The notes beneath the pieces are model-generated. The model was not told where the DNA came from and searched no databases. It saw only the letters and a program-made list of their open reading frames with translations. The position numbers were made by a program, and so were the translations under genes. From Rhodothermales bacterium (GTDB lineage: Bacteria > Bacteroidota > Rhodothermia > Rhodothermales > JANQRZ01): a DNA stretch of 64,000 nt. Of this stretch, positions 17,675-25,184 are shown in pieces (position 1 is the first letter of the stretch; the number at the start of each line of letters is the position of its first letter). The stretch is from positions 1 to 64,000 of the forward strand of contig JBDUXZ010000033.1 of the NCBI GenBank assembly GCA_039944855.1. Direction: 5' to 3'.

Positions 17675-17701
17675 CTTAAGCCGGGCGCGGATCTCCGATA
17701 A
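17675..17701 (+). promoter_or_regulatory. candidate sigma28 (FliA) promoter for motA
   Basis: CTTAAG (17675-17680) and TCCGATAA (17694-17701) resemble the fliS and flgM boxes, with a spacing one base shorter. The leader to the motA ATG would be about 100 nt. Stator genes are typical FliA targets. Confidence 0.5.
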
Positions 17702-17806
17702 CCGGAGCACGTCCCCGGCAGCCCCCCTGCCGGGCGAGCGGCAACATGTTCCGCCCGCCGCCGCCAATCCTTTCCGCCCTCCCCGGTCCGCTGCCCCCGA
17801 CGTCGG

Positions 17807-18598
17807 ATGAATAAGACCACGCTCCTCGGCCTCGTCACCGGCCTCGTTCTCATCTTCGGCACGATCGTCACAGGCGATGGGTGGATCACGTTCCTCGACC
17901 CGAAATCGCTCATGATCGTGTTCGGGGGGACGGGCGCGGCGCTCGCCATCGCGTTCTCCTTCCCCGAGTTGAAGACGATCCCCGGCGGCGTCAAGGCCTT
18001 CTTCGCCTTCCAGGACCCCATCTATCCCCGGTTCGTGGGGGAGTTCACCGACCTCGCCCGCCTCGTCCGCCGCGACGGGCTGCTGGCCCTCGACCGGAAG
18101 ATCGGCGAGATCGACCACGACCTCATGAAGTTCGGGCTGGAGATGGCCGTGGACGGCGTGGAGGCCGACGAGGTCGACGAGCTGATGAAGAGCCGGATCG
18201 GCGAGGAGCTGCAGGGGCGTGCGCTCACCGGCCGCTTTTTCAACACGGCGGGCACCTACGCCCCCGCCTTCGGGATGGTTGGCACGCTGATTGGGTTGAT
18301 CCAGATGCTCCAGAACCTCAACGACCCCAGCGCCATCGGCCCCGCCATGGCCGTCGCCATGATCACCACGTTCTACGGCGCCCTCGTCGCCAACCTCATC
18401 TGCCTGCCGTTCGCGGCCAAGCTGAAGGCGCAGACCAGCGCCGTCGCGAAGGAGTACGAGATGGTGCGGACGGGCGTGCTCGCGATCGTCCGCGGCGAGA
18501 GCCCGATCATGGTCGAGAAGCGCCTCGCGCTCTACGTCGGGGGCGACGCCCCGGAGGCGACCGCTGAGGAGCCCACCCCCCTTAAACGCGCTGCCTGA
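17807..18598 (+). CDS. motA: flagellar stator protein MotA
   Basis: A 263-residue MotA with four membrane spans (about 5-25, 33-52, 149-170, 181-203). The third holds PAFGMVGTLIGLIQML, the channel-lining block. The large cytoplasmic loop between spans 2 and 3 contains the charged residues that meet FliG. It forms the proton- or sodium-conducting stator with MotB, encoded 14 bp downstream. The ion used cannot be told from this protein alone. Confidence 0.95.
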   Translation: MNKTTLLGLVTGLVLIFGTIVTGDGWITFLDPKSLMIVFGGTGAALAIAFSFPELKTIPGGVKAFFAFQDPIYPRFVGEFTDLARLVRRDGLLALDRKIGEIDHDLMKFGLEMAVDGVEADEVDELMKSRIGEELQGRALTGRFFNTAGTYAPAFGMVGTLIGLIQMLQNLNDPSAIGPAMAVAMITTFYGALVANLICLPFAAKLKAQTSAVAKEYEMVRTGVLAIVRGESPIMVEKRLALYVGGDAPEATAEEPTPLKRAA

Positions 18599-18612
18599 CC
18601 CACTGACCGCCC

Positions 18613-19323
18613 GTGGCCGACGACTTCAACCTTGAGGAGGACGACGAACCCACCGCCCCGTTCTGGATGGCGACGTTCAGCGACATGATGACGCTGCTGC
18701 TCACGTTCTTCGTGATGCTCGTCGCCATGTCGGAGGTGGAGGTGAAGAAGTTCGAGGAGGCCCTCAGCTATTTCCAGGGCGGCACCGGCATGCTCACCTA
18801 CGAGTCCGTCACGCCCACGCTCCGCCGCCACTCCAGCGTCGAGTACTCCCAGCGCGAGCACGCCATGCGCTTCGAGGAGGTGGAGCGCTACCTCCAGGAG
18901 CAGGGGCTCACCGACATGGTCGAGGTGAACCTGACCGAGACCGGGCTCAGCGTGTCCGTCACGGACTCCGTGATGTTCCGCTCCGGCGCCGCCGAGCTGA
19001 TCGAGCCGTCGCAGCACCTGCTCGTCACCCTCACCGAGCTCCTCGGCGGCGCCGTCGCCGCCGTCCGCGTGGAGGGCCACACCGACGACCGCCCGATCCA
19101 GACCGCCCGCTACCCCTCGAACTGGGAGCTCTCCACGGCCCGGGCCGCCTCCGTGGTCCGGTTCCTGCTGGAGACGCCCGACGCCCTCTCCCCCGACCGC
19201 TACACGGCGCTCGGTCACGGCGAGCACCGCCCCATCGCCTCCAACGAGACGGGCGAAGGCCGGGCTCGCAACCGCCGCGTAGACATCTTTTTCGAATGGA
19301 TCCAGACATGGCCGACCCCATAG
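18613..19323 (+). CDS. motB: flagellar stator protein MotB
   Basis: A 236-residue protein with a GTG start, one membrane span (about 18-40, FWMATFSDMMTLLLTFFVML) carrying the ion-binding Asp at residue 24, a plug/linker, and a C-terminal OmpA-like peptidoglycan-binding domain (VEGHTDDRPI, then NWELSTARAASV). It anchors the stator to the wall. The end overlaps the start of fliL. Confidence 0.95.
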   Translation: MADDFNLEEDDEPTAPFWMATFSDMMTLLLTFFVMLVAMSEVEVKKFEEALSYFQGGTGMLTYESVTPTLRRHSSVEYSQREHAMRFEEVERYLQEQGLTDMVEVNLTETGLSVSVTDSVMFRSGAAELIEPSQHLLVTLTELLGGAVAAVRVEGHTDDRPIQTARYPSNWELSTARAASVVRFLLETPDALSPDRYTALGHGEHRPIASNETGEGRARNRRVDIFFEWIQTWPTP

Positions 19324-19811
19324 TACCCGACCCCGCAGCCCCCCCCAAGCGTCGCTGGATCCCCATCGTCGCAGCGATCGTGGTGCCGGCCGTGCTCGGC
19401 GCGTGGGTCGCCGTGAGCCAGCAGGCCTCCCTCGCCGCCGTCCTCGGCGGCCCGGCCGAGGAGGTCGCACTGCCCGTGGAGGAAGAGCCCAAAGCGGAGC
19501 CCACGGAGTACGGCGAGTTCCTCGAGTTGCAGGGCCTCATCGTGAACCCCGCCGGCACGGAGGGCCTCCGCTACCTCATGGTGCACGTGGGGTTCGAGAG
19601 CGAGCAGGCGAAAGCGCTCGAAGAGCTGACGATGAAGGAGATCGCCGTGCGCGACGCCGTCATCAAGATCCTCAGCGCGAAGACCGTCCCCCAGCTCTCC
19701 GACATCGGCCGGCGCGACAGCCTCAAGGTGGAGATCCGCGACACCGTCAACGGGATGCTCCGCGAGGGGCAGATCGACCGCCTCTACTTCACGCAGTACG
19801 TCCTCCAATGA
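19296..19811 (+). CDS. fliL: flagellar basal body-associated protein FliL
   Basis: A 171-residue protein with a short cytoplasmic N-terminus, one membrane span (about 21-42), an acidic linker and the periplasmic FliL domain (GLIVNPAGTEGLRYLMVHVG). FliL forms a ring around MotB and raises stator function. Two ATGs (19296 and 19308) are possible, both overlapping motB, and the fliM start overlaps its stop by four bases. Confidence 0.88.
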   Translation: MDPDMADPIVPDPAAPPKRRWIPIVAAIVVPAVLGAWVAVSQQASLAAVLGGPAEEVALPVEEEPKAEPTEYGEFLELQGLIVNPAGTEGLRYLMVHVGFESEQAKALEELTMKEIAVRDAVIKILSAKTVPQLSDIGRRDSLKVEIRDTVNGMLREGQIDRLYFTQYVLQ

Positions 19812-20776
19812 CCCTGACGGCTTCCCCTCCTGCTCCTCCCGAAGGCCGGTCCGCCGGCGGCGCGCAGCCGTACGACTTCCGCCGACCCCGGCTGCTGTCG
19901 CACGACCGGCTCCGCGCCCTCCACGCCGTGCACGAGGTGTTCGGCCGGCGGCTCGCCGTCTACCTCTCGGCCCAGCTCCGCACGCTCGTCGAACTCTCCG
20001 TCACATCCGTCGAGCAGCGGACCTACGCCGACTACGTCGTGGCGAGCCGGGAGCCGGCCGCGTTCTTCGTCGGCACGGCGCGGGGGACGGACCACGCCCT
20101 GCTGCTGCAGATCGACACGCGGCTCGCGCTCTTCGTCGCGGAGAAGCTGTTCGGCGGGACCGGCGCGTTCGTGGACGAGCCGCGGTCGCTCTCGCAGATC
20201 GAACAGCGCGTCGCGCATCGCCTCGCCGACCGCGCCCTCGACGACCTCGGGGCGAGCTGGCGCGACGTCGCCCCGCTCTCGCTCACGAAAGGGGACTACG
20301 AGGCCGACGTCCAGTTCGTCCAGCTCCTGCCGGACGCCGAGCCCGTCGTCATCGTCACGTTCGAGGCGTGCGTCCGCGAGCGCTGCGCGCCGCTCACGCT
20401 CTGCTACCCCTTCGCCCTCGTCCAGCAGTTGATGGGCGCCACCCCCGCCAAAGAGAAGGTGACGCGCCCCGCCGCCGCCGAGCCGCCGCCGGTGCGTGCG
20501 CAGTACGCCGAAGCCGTGGGGACGACCGCCATCGAGCTCCGCGCCGAGCTCGGCCGGACCCGCCTCTCCCTCGGCGAGATCCTCAGCCTCGCCGTCGGCG
20601 ACGTGGTCCCGCTCCAGCGCCGGCCCTCCGAGCCGCTCCCCGTCTACGTCGGCACACAGCCCCGCTTCAAAGCGCAGGCCGGGCGCTCCGGCTCGCGGTG
20701 CGCGCTCCAGATCGTCGAGGTTGTCGGTGCCGCTCCCTCCCCCGAACCCAACCCTCCGCACGCCGATGTCCGCTGA
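19808..20776 (+). CDS. fliM: flagellar motor switch protein FliM
   Basis: A 322-residue protein. The N-terminal region has the 'DFRRPRLLSHDRLRALHAVHE' FliM block (key residues D-F-x-R-P near 24). The CheC-like middle domain contains EKLFGGTGAF, and a C-terminal SpoA domain (about 235-305) contacts FliN. The short N-terminal CheY-binding segment is not obvious. The ATG at 19808 overlaps the fliL stop; open frame upstream belongs to fliL. Confidence 0.92.
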   Translation: MTLTASPPAPPEGRSAGGAQPYDFRRPRLLSHDRLRALHAVHEVFGRRLAVYLSAQLRTLVELSVTSVEQRTYADYVVASREPAAFFVGTARGTDHALLLQIDTRLALFVAEKLFGGTGAFVDEPRSLSQIEQRVAHRLADRALDDLGASWRDVAPLSLTKGDYEADVQFVQLLPDAEPVVIVTFEACVRERCAPLTLCYPFALVQQLMGATPAKEKVTRPAAAEPPPVRAQYAEAVGTTAIELRAELGRTRLSLGEILSLAVGDVVPLQRRPSEPLPVYVGTQPRFKAQAGRSGSRCALQIVEVVGAAPSPEPNPPHADVR

Positions 20777-21200
20777 TCAGCCCATGCCCGACGCCCCGCT
20801 CACCGAATCCCTCGCCGACACCGCGCCGTCCGAGCCCGCGTCGTCCGCCCCTGCGCCGTCCGCCACGCCCACCGTCGAAGTCGCCGCTGCCACGTTCCCC
20901 GACGTGGGCAGCGAACACCTCGGCGACGGCCCCGCGCGGGCGGCCGACCTCGGCGTGCTCCACGACGTCGAGCTCGACGTGACGGTCGAACTCGGCCGAC
21001 GGCACCTCCCCCTCTCGGACGTGCTCCGCCTCGGCGCGGGGAGTGTAATCGAGCTGGAGAAGATGGTCGGCGAGCCGCTCGCGGTCTACGCCAACGGGCG
21101 GCTCATCGCCGAGGGCGAGGCCGTAGTCGTAGACGAGCAGTTCGGCGTCCGCATCACCCGGCTCGCCACGCCGAGCGCGGCCGGCAACGCTTTCCACTGA
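20766..21200 (+). CDS. fliN: flagellar motor switch protein FliN
   Basis: A 144-residue protein with an Ala/Pro/Ser-rich N-terminal extension (about 1-60) and a C-terminal SpoA domain (about 65-135: VELDVTVELGRRHLPLSDVL, GSVIELEKMVGEPL, VVDEQFGVRITRL). FliN forms the bottom of the C-ring and docks FliH. The start overlaps fliM by 11 bases. A strong terminator follows. Confidence 0.93.
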   Translation: MSADQPMPDAPLTESLADTAPSEPASSAPAPSATPTVEVAAATFPDVGSEHLGDGPARAADLGVLHDVELDVTVELGRRHLPLSDVLRLGAGSVIELEKMVGEPLAVYANGRLIAEGEAVVVDEQFGVRITRLATPSAAGNAFH

Positions 21201-21254
21201 GCGGGCGCACTCGCGCGCGCGAGGACACACAATTCGGCCCCTGCGGCCCGTATG

Positions 21255-21294
21255 GCCAGCCGCCCCGGATGACCGGGGCGGCTGGCATCGTTTT
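21255..21294 (+). terminator. intrinsic terminator after fliN
   Basis: A 14-bp perfect stem (GCCAGCCGCCCCGG and complement) with the 4-nt loop ATGA, followed by ATCGTTTT. It ends the motA-fliN unit 54 bp after fliN. Confidence 0.8.
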
Positions 21295-21298
21295 CGCA
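21283..21298 (+). promoter_or_regulatory. possible sigma54 promoter for fliO (overlaps the terminator)
   Basis: TGGCATCGTTTTCGCA has GG (21284-21285) and GC (21296-21297) exactly 10 bp apart and a good -24 block. It uses the right arm of the terminator hairpin, so the match could be accidental. The start of transcription would be about 50 nt before the fliO ATG. Confidence 0.35.
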
Positions 21299-21359
21299 GA
21301 GACCGGAATCACGTCGGCTCGTTTGCCGCCGCGCTCCGTCCCCGCCTCCGCCCGCCGCC

Positions 21360-21887
21360 ATGCTCGCCCGTTTCTCCACCGCCGCCATCCCCCCGCCGTT
21401 GCTCCGCCGGATCGGCCTCTTCGCCGCCGGCCTGCTCGTGCTCTTCCTCGCCGTCCAGCTCATGCCGTCGGCCCCGCCCGACGCGGCGGCCGGGCAGGAG
21501 ATTCGCGAGGCCGAAGCGCTCCGCGGCGGGCGGAGCGAGCGCGGCGGGCCCCGCCTGTTCAGCGTCGGCAACCTGATCGCGTTCGCGCTCCTCGCGGGCG
21601 GCGGCGCGTTTGCCCTCCACCTCCGCAAGCAGACCGGCGACCCCGCGACCGCTGCCCACCTTCACTCGGTCGGCCAGCTCCAGCTCGCGCAGGGCCAGCA
21701 GCTCCGGCTCGTCCGCTGCGGCGGCGACGTGCTCCTGCTAGGCGTCACGAGCGGGCAGATCACGCTGCTCCAGCGCTACCCCGCCGGCACGTTCGTCGGG
21801 CCCGAGCCTGAGCCCGAGCCCGACGCGCTCCCGCCCGGCTTCGCCGACCTCCTCCGCAGCAGCCTCGGCCGCCCGACCCATGCGTAA
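21360..21887 (+). CDS. fliO: flagellar biosynthetic protein FliO
   Basis: A 175-residue protein with two hydrophobic segments (about 17-35 and 68-86) and then the cytoplasmic FliO domain (LQLAQGQQLRLVRCGGDVLL, GVTSGQITLL). FliO helps assemble the FliP-FliQ-FliR export gate. The second segment is the family's usual anchor; the first could be an extra span or a signal sequence. It overlaps fliP by 8 bases. Confidence 0.85.
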   Translation: MLARFSTAAIPPPLLRRIGLFAAGLLVLFLAVQLMPSAPPDAAAGQEIREAEALRGGRSERGGPRLFSVGNLIAFALLAGGGAFALHLRKQTGDPATAAHLHSVGQLQLAQGQQLRLVRCGGDVLLLGVTSGQITLLQRYPAGTFVGPEPEPEPDALPPGFADLLRSSLGRPTHA

Positions 21888-22725
21888 CCCCGTGCCCCGC
21901 CTGCTGCTCCTCGCCGCTCTCCTCGCGTTCGCGCCCGCCGCGCTCGCGCCTGCCGTACTCGCGCAGGAAGCCTCGGCCGACCTCGCCGCTGAAACCGCCG
22001 CGCCCGCCCCTGCGCCCGATGCCCCGTCGAGTGGGTCGTCGGTCGGGTCCGTGCTCTCGCCGCTCCCCGGCGTGTCGCTGACGAAGGGGGACGAGGACCT
22101 TGCCCTCCCGATCCAGCTCCTCCTGCTCCTGACGGTGCTCACGCTCGCGCCGTCGGTCATCATCCTGATGACGAGCTTCACGCGGCTCATCGTCATCTTC
22201 AGCATCCTCCGCACGGCGCTCGGGATGCAGCAGTCGCCGCCGACGCAGATCATCATCGGGCTTGCGCTCTTCCTGACGTTCTTCATCATGGCGCCGGTCA
22301 TCGAGGAGGTCAACACGAACGCGCTGGAGCCCTACCTCGCGGAGAAGATCACGCAGTCCGAAGCGCTCGCCCTCGCCGCCGCGCCGACGAAGGCGTTCAT
22401 GCTGGAGCAGACGCGCGACAAGGACCTCATGCTGTTCATGGACATGGGCGGCCTCGACGCCGTAGCGACGCCGGAGGAGGTCCCGCTCCACGTGCTCGTC
22501 CCGGCGTTCGTGATCTCCGAGCTGCGGATCGCCTTCCAGATCGGGTTCATGCTGTTCCTCCCGTTCCTCATCGTGGACCTCATCGTGGCGAGCGTGCTGA
22601 TGTCGATGGGCATGATGATGCTCCCGCCGGTGATGATCTCGCTCCCCATCAAGCTCCTCCTCTTCGTCCTCACGGACGGCTGGTACCTCATCGTCGAGTC
22701 CGTCGTGCGCGGCTACTTAGGGTAA
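21880..22725 (+). CDS. fliP: flagellar export gate protein FliP
   Basis: A 281-residue protein with an N-terminal signal peptide (cleavage near AxA-QE, residue 28), a linker, and the FliP core: LLLLTVLTLAPSVIILMTSF, FSILRTALGMQQSPP, and C-terminal spans ending VMSMGMMMLPP-like and YLIVESVVRGYLG. FliP pentamers form the export gate with FliQ and FliR. Confidence 0.95.
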   Translation: MRNPVPRLLLLAALLAFAPAALAPAVLAQEASADLAAETAAPAPAPDAPSSGSSVGSVLSPLPGVSLTKGDEDLALPIQLLLLLTVLTLAPSVIILMTSFTRLIVIFSILRTALGMQQSPPTQIIIGLALFLTFFIMAPVIEEVNTNALEPYLAEKITQSEALALAAAPTKAFMLEQTRDKDLMLFMDMGGLDAVATPEEVPLHVLVPAFVISELRIAFQIGFMLFLPFLIVDLIVASVLMSMGMMMLPPVMISLPIKLLLFVLTDGWYLIVESVVRGYLG

Positions 22726-22807
22726 GAGGTCGGGGGTTCGGGGTAGGATGTTCTCCCGGCTCAGCCCCTCATCGACCCTCGAACTCACAACCCCAAACTC
22801 TAAACCT

Positions 22808-23077
22808 GTGAATGCTGACGTTGCTCTTTTCTGGATGCGCGAGGCGATGGTGCTCGCCGTGACCGTCACCGCCCCGCTCCTCGGCGTGGCCCTCGCCGTC
22901 GGCCTCCTCGTGAGCCTGATCCAGGCCGTGACCTCGATCCAGGAGATGACGCTGAGCTACATCCCGAAAATCCTCGCGATCGCCGCCATGCTCCTCCTCC
23001 TCGCGCCGTGGATGCTGGAGCTGCTGACGGACTTCACCGCACACGCCTTCACGTTCATCCCGAACGTCTCGCGCTGA
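22808..23077 (+). CDS. fliQ: flagellar export gate protein FliQ
   Basis: An 89-residue protein with two membrane helices (about 15-38 and 50-75) and the FliQ core LIQAVTSIQEMTLSYIPKI. The GTG at 22808 is chosen because it gives the family's usual 89 residues. An ATG 60 bp upstream would add 20 residues translated from repeat-like intergenic sequence (22726-22807, 'AACCCCAAACTCTAAACC'). Confidence 0.92.
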   Translation: MNADVALFWMREAMVLAVTVTAPLLGVALAVGLLVSLIQAVTSIQEMTLSYIPKILAIAAMLLLLAPWMLELLTDFTAHAFTFIPNVSR

Positions 23078-23082
23078 GCTGG

Positions 23083-23156
23083 GTGTGGACGTAAGGGGGT
23101 GAGGGCGTATGGGAGTAACGACTTGATCGCCTCCACCTGCTCCCACACGTCCACAC
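23083..23156. repeat. GTGTGGACGT inverted repeat between fliQ and fliR
   Basis: GTGTGGACGT (23083-23092) and ACGTCCACAC (23147-23156) are exact inverted arms about 54 bp apart, with further CTCCCACAC-type phrases nearby. The same vocabulary (GTGTGGAGGT, GTGGGAGTATGGACGT) recurs at 47921-47954. It looks like a dispersed intergenic repeat inserted in the gap of an otherwise compact operon. Confidence 0.45.
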
Positions 23157-23181
23157 TCACGCTCCCCCACACGCCCCCGCC

Positions 23182-23952
23182 GTGCTCCTCGACCCCGAGT
23201 ACATCCTCCGCGTCTTGCTGGTCTTTGTGCGGATCGGGGGGCTGCTCGTGGCGGCGCCGTTCTTCAGCCAGAAGTTTATCCCGGTGCAGGTGAAGGTGAT
23301 GCTGGCGGCGGTCCTCGCGTTCAGCCTCGCCGGGCTCGCAGGCGGCGCGCTCCCGCCGACCATCACGCACCCCGTCGGGTTCGTCGTCGCCGTCATCATC
23401 GAGGCGCTGACGGGGGTGATGCTCGGGTTCGCCGCGCAGTTCGTGTTCTACGCCGTGCAGTTCGCCGGCGACGTGATCGGGTTCCAGATGAGCCTGAGCC
23501 TCGCGCAGATCTACAACCCCATCAGCGGCGAGCCCTCGAACCCCATCGGGCGCTTCCTGACGCTGCTGTTCATGCTGCTCTTCGTCCTGCTCGACGGGCC
23601 GCAGCAGATCGTCATCGCGCTCGTGACGTCGTTCCAGATCGTCCCGCTCGCCGGGGCGAACCTCGCGGCGGGCGGCCCCCTCCTGCTCCAGTGGACGGGC
23701 GCGTTCTTCACGACGGCCCTCCGCCTCTCCGCCCCGTTCATGGTGACGCTCTTCCTCGTCGACGTCGCCCTCGGCGTGTTCGCGCGGATGGTCCCGCAGG
23801 CCGACCTCTTCTCGCTCAGCCTCCCGCTCAAGCTGCTCGTCGGGCTGAGCCTGTTCGCCCTCTTCCTCCAGGGCTTCGGCCCCGTCGTGCCCGACCTCGT
23901 CGCACAAATGGTAGGCGACATGGCTCGGCTCCTCGACGTGTTCGCGGGCTGA
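23182..23952 (+). CDS. fliR: flagellar export gate protein FliR
   Basis: A 256-residue membrane protein of the FliR/SctT family with about six spans. Conserved parts include FVRIGGLLVAAPFFSQKFIP, FAAQFVFYAVQFAGDVIGFQ, SLAQIYNPISG and the late PLKLLVGLSL segment. It completes the fliOPQR gate set. The start is GTG. The 105-bp fliQ-fliR gap holds a repeat. Confidence 0.94.
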   Translation: MLLDPEYILRVLLVFVRIGGLLVAAPFFSQKFIPVQVKVMLAAVLAFSLAGLAGGALPPTITHPVGFVVAVIIEALTGVMLGFAAQFVFYAVQFAGDVIGFQMSLSLAQIYNPISGEPSNPIGRFLTLLFMLLFVLLDGPQQIVIALVTSFQIVPLAGANLAAGGPLLLQWTGAFFTTALRLSAPFMVTLFLVDVALGVFARMVPQADLFSLSLPLKLLVGLSLFALFLQGFGPVVPDLVAQMVGDMARLLDVFAG

Positions 23953-24056
23953 GGCGGTCCGGCTCGGGCGGAAAACCTTTCCCCGTCCGGCGGCGCGAGC
24001 TTCCGGAATCGGCCGGGATGCGGCGCTAGCGGCCGAATCAGCCCGTGCGGGCAGGC

Positions 24057-24072
24057 TGGCACACTCGTTGAC
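24057..24072 (+). promoter_or_regulatory. candidate sigma54 promoter for flhB
   Basis: TGGCACACTCGTTGAC has a near-perfect -24 block (TGGCAC), GG and GA separated by 10 bp and the -12 variant TTGA, as in the flgB box. It is 30 nt before the GTG start in a 149-bp gap after fliR. Confidence 0.6.
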
Positions 24073-24101
24073 TTAGGCTCCGCACACCCTAGCCTCGTCC
24101 C

Positions 24102-25175
24102 GTGAGCGACCAGCCCGACCGCCAAGAGAAGGTCCACGACCCAACCCCGCAGCGCCTGAAGAAGGCGCGCGAGGACGGCAACGTCTTTCGCTCGAAAGAG
24201 ATGTCGTCGGTGGGGATGGTCGGCGTCGGCAGCGCGGTGCTCATCTTTGGGATGCCGCCCGCGTTCGGCGTGCTGCAGTCGATGATGACGCGGCTCTTCC
24301 TCGGCGCGCCGACGATGACGTTCAGCCCCGCGAGCATGCAGGCGCTCCTCGCCGACCTCGGCCTGCAAGTGGCGCTCGTGCTCGCCCCGTTCTTCGGCGT
24401 GCTCATGATCGCCGGCGTCGCGCTGAGCCTCGCGCAGACGGGGTGGAACGTGTCCGCGAAACCCCTCATGCCGAAGGCGAACCGGATCTCGCCGCTGCAA
24501 GGCATCAAGCGGCTGTTCTCGTCGAAGGGCCTGTTCGAGACGGGGAAGTCGCTCGCGAAGATCCTCGTCGTCGGCCCGCTCGCGTACATCGTCATCAAGG
24601 GCCACCTCCCCGAGATCCTCGTCCTCCACACCGTCCCGTTCGAGGGGATTTTCACGACGGCCGCCGGGTGGATCGCCGGGCTCCTCCTGCAAATGCTCCT
24701 CGCCCTCGCCCTCCTCTCGGCCGTGGACTTCGCGTTCGAGAAGTGGAAGTACAAGGAGGACCTGAAGATGACCGACCGCGAGGTGAAGGACGAGTCGAAG
24801 GATCAGGAGGGCGACCCCCACATCAAAGGCAAGCGGCGGCAGGTGGCGCGCGAGATGGCCCGCCGCCCGAGGCTCGACCACGCCGTGATGCAGGCCGACG
24901 TCGTGATCACGAACCCGACGCACTACGCCATCGCCCTCCGCTACGACCCCCTCGAGGGCGGCGCCCCGCGCGTGCTCGCCAAGGGCATCCGCAAGCGCGC
25001 CCTCCGCATCAAAGCCCTCGCCGCCGAGCTCGGCACGCCGACCGTCGAGAACCGCCCGCTCGCCCGTGCGCTCTACGCCGCCGTGCCCGAGGGGCACGAG
25101 ATCGCCGAGGACCTCTACCCCGCCGTCGCCGCCGTCCTCGCCGAGGTCTACCGGGCGCGCGAGCGCGCCGCCTAA
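24102..25175 (+). CDS. flhB: flagellar export switch protein FlhB
   Basis: A 357-residue protein: N-terminal DPTPQRLKKAREDGNVFRS, four membrane spans (about 32-215), and the cytoplasmic domain with the self-cleavage motif NPTH at residues 271-274 followed by YAIALRYDP. Cleavage lets FliK change export specificity from hook to filament substrates. GTG start. It leads the flhB-flhA-flhF-flhG-orf-fliA unit behind a sigma54-like box. Confidence 0.96.
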   Translation: MSDQPDRQEKVHDPTPQRLKKAREDGNVFRSKEMSSVGMVGVGSAVLIFGMPPAFGVLQSMMTRLFLGAPTMTFSPASMQALLADLGLQVALVLAPFFGVLMIAGVALSLAQTGWNVSAKPLMPKANRISPLQGIKRLFSSKGLFETGKSLAKILVVGPLAYIVIKGHLPEILVLHTVPFEGIFTTAAGWIAGLLLQMLLALALLSAVDFAFEKWKYKEDLKMTDREVKDESKDQEGDPHIKGKRRQVAREMARRPRLDHAVMQADVVITNPTHYAIALRYDPLEGGAPRVLAKGIRKRALRIKALAAELGTPTVENRPLARALYAAVPEGHEIAEDLYPAVAAVLAEVYRARERAA

Positions 25176-25184
25176 TCCGCCCCC

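Noticed and set aside
22748-22807. ATG start for fliQ 20 codons upstream
   Set aside because: FliQ is normally 89 residues, which the GTG at 22808 gives. The extra residues come from phrase-like intergenic sequence.
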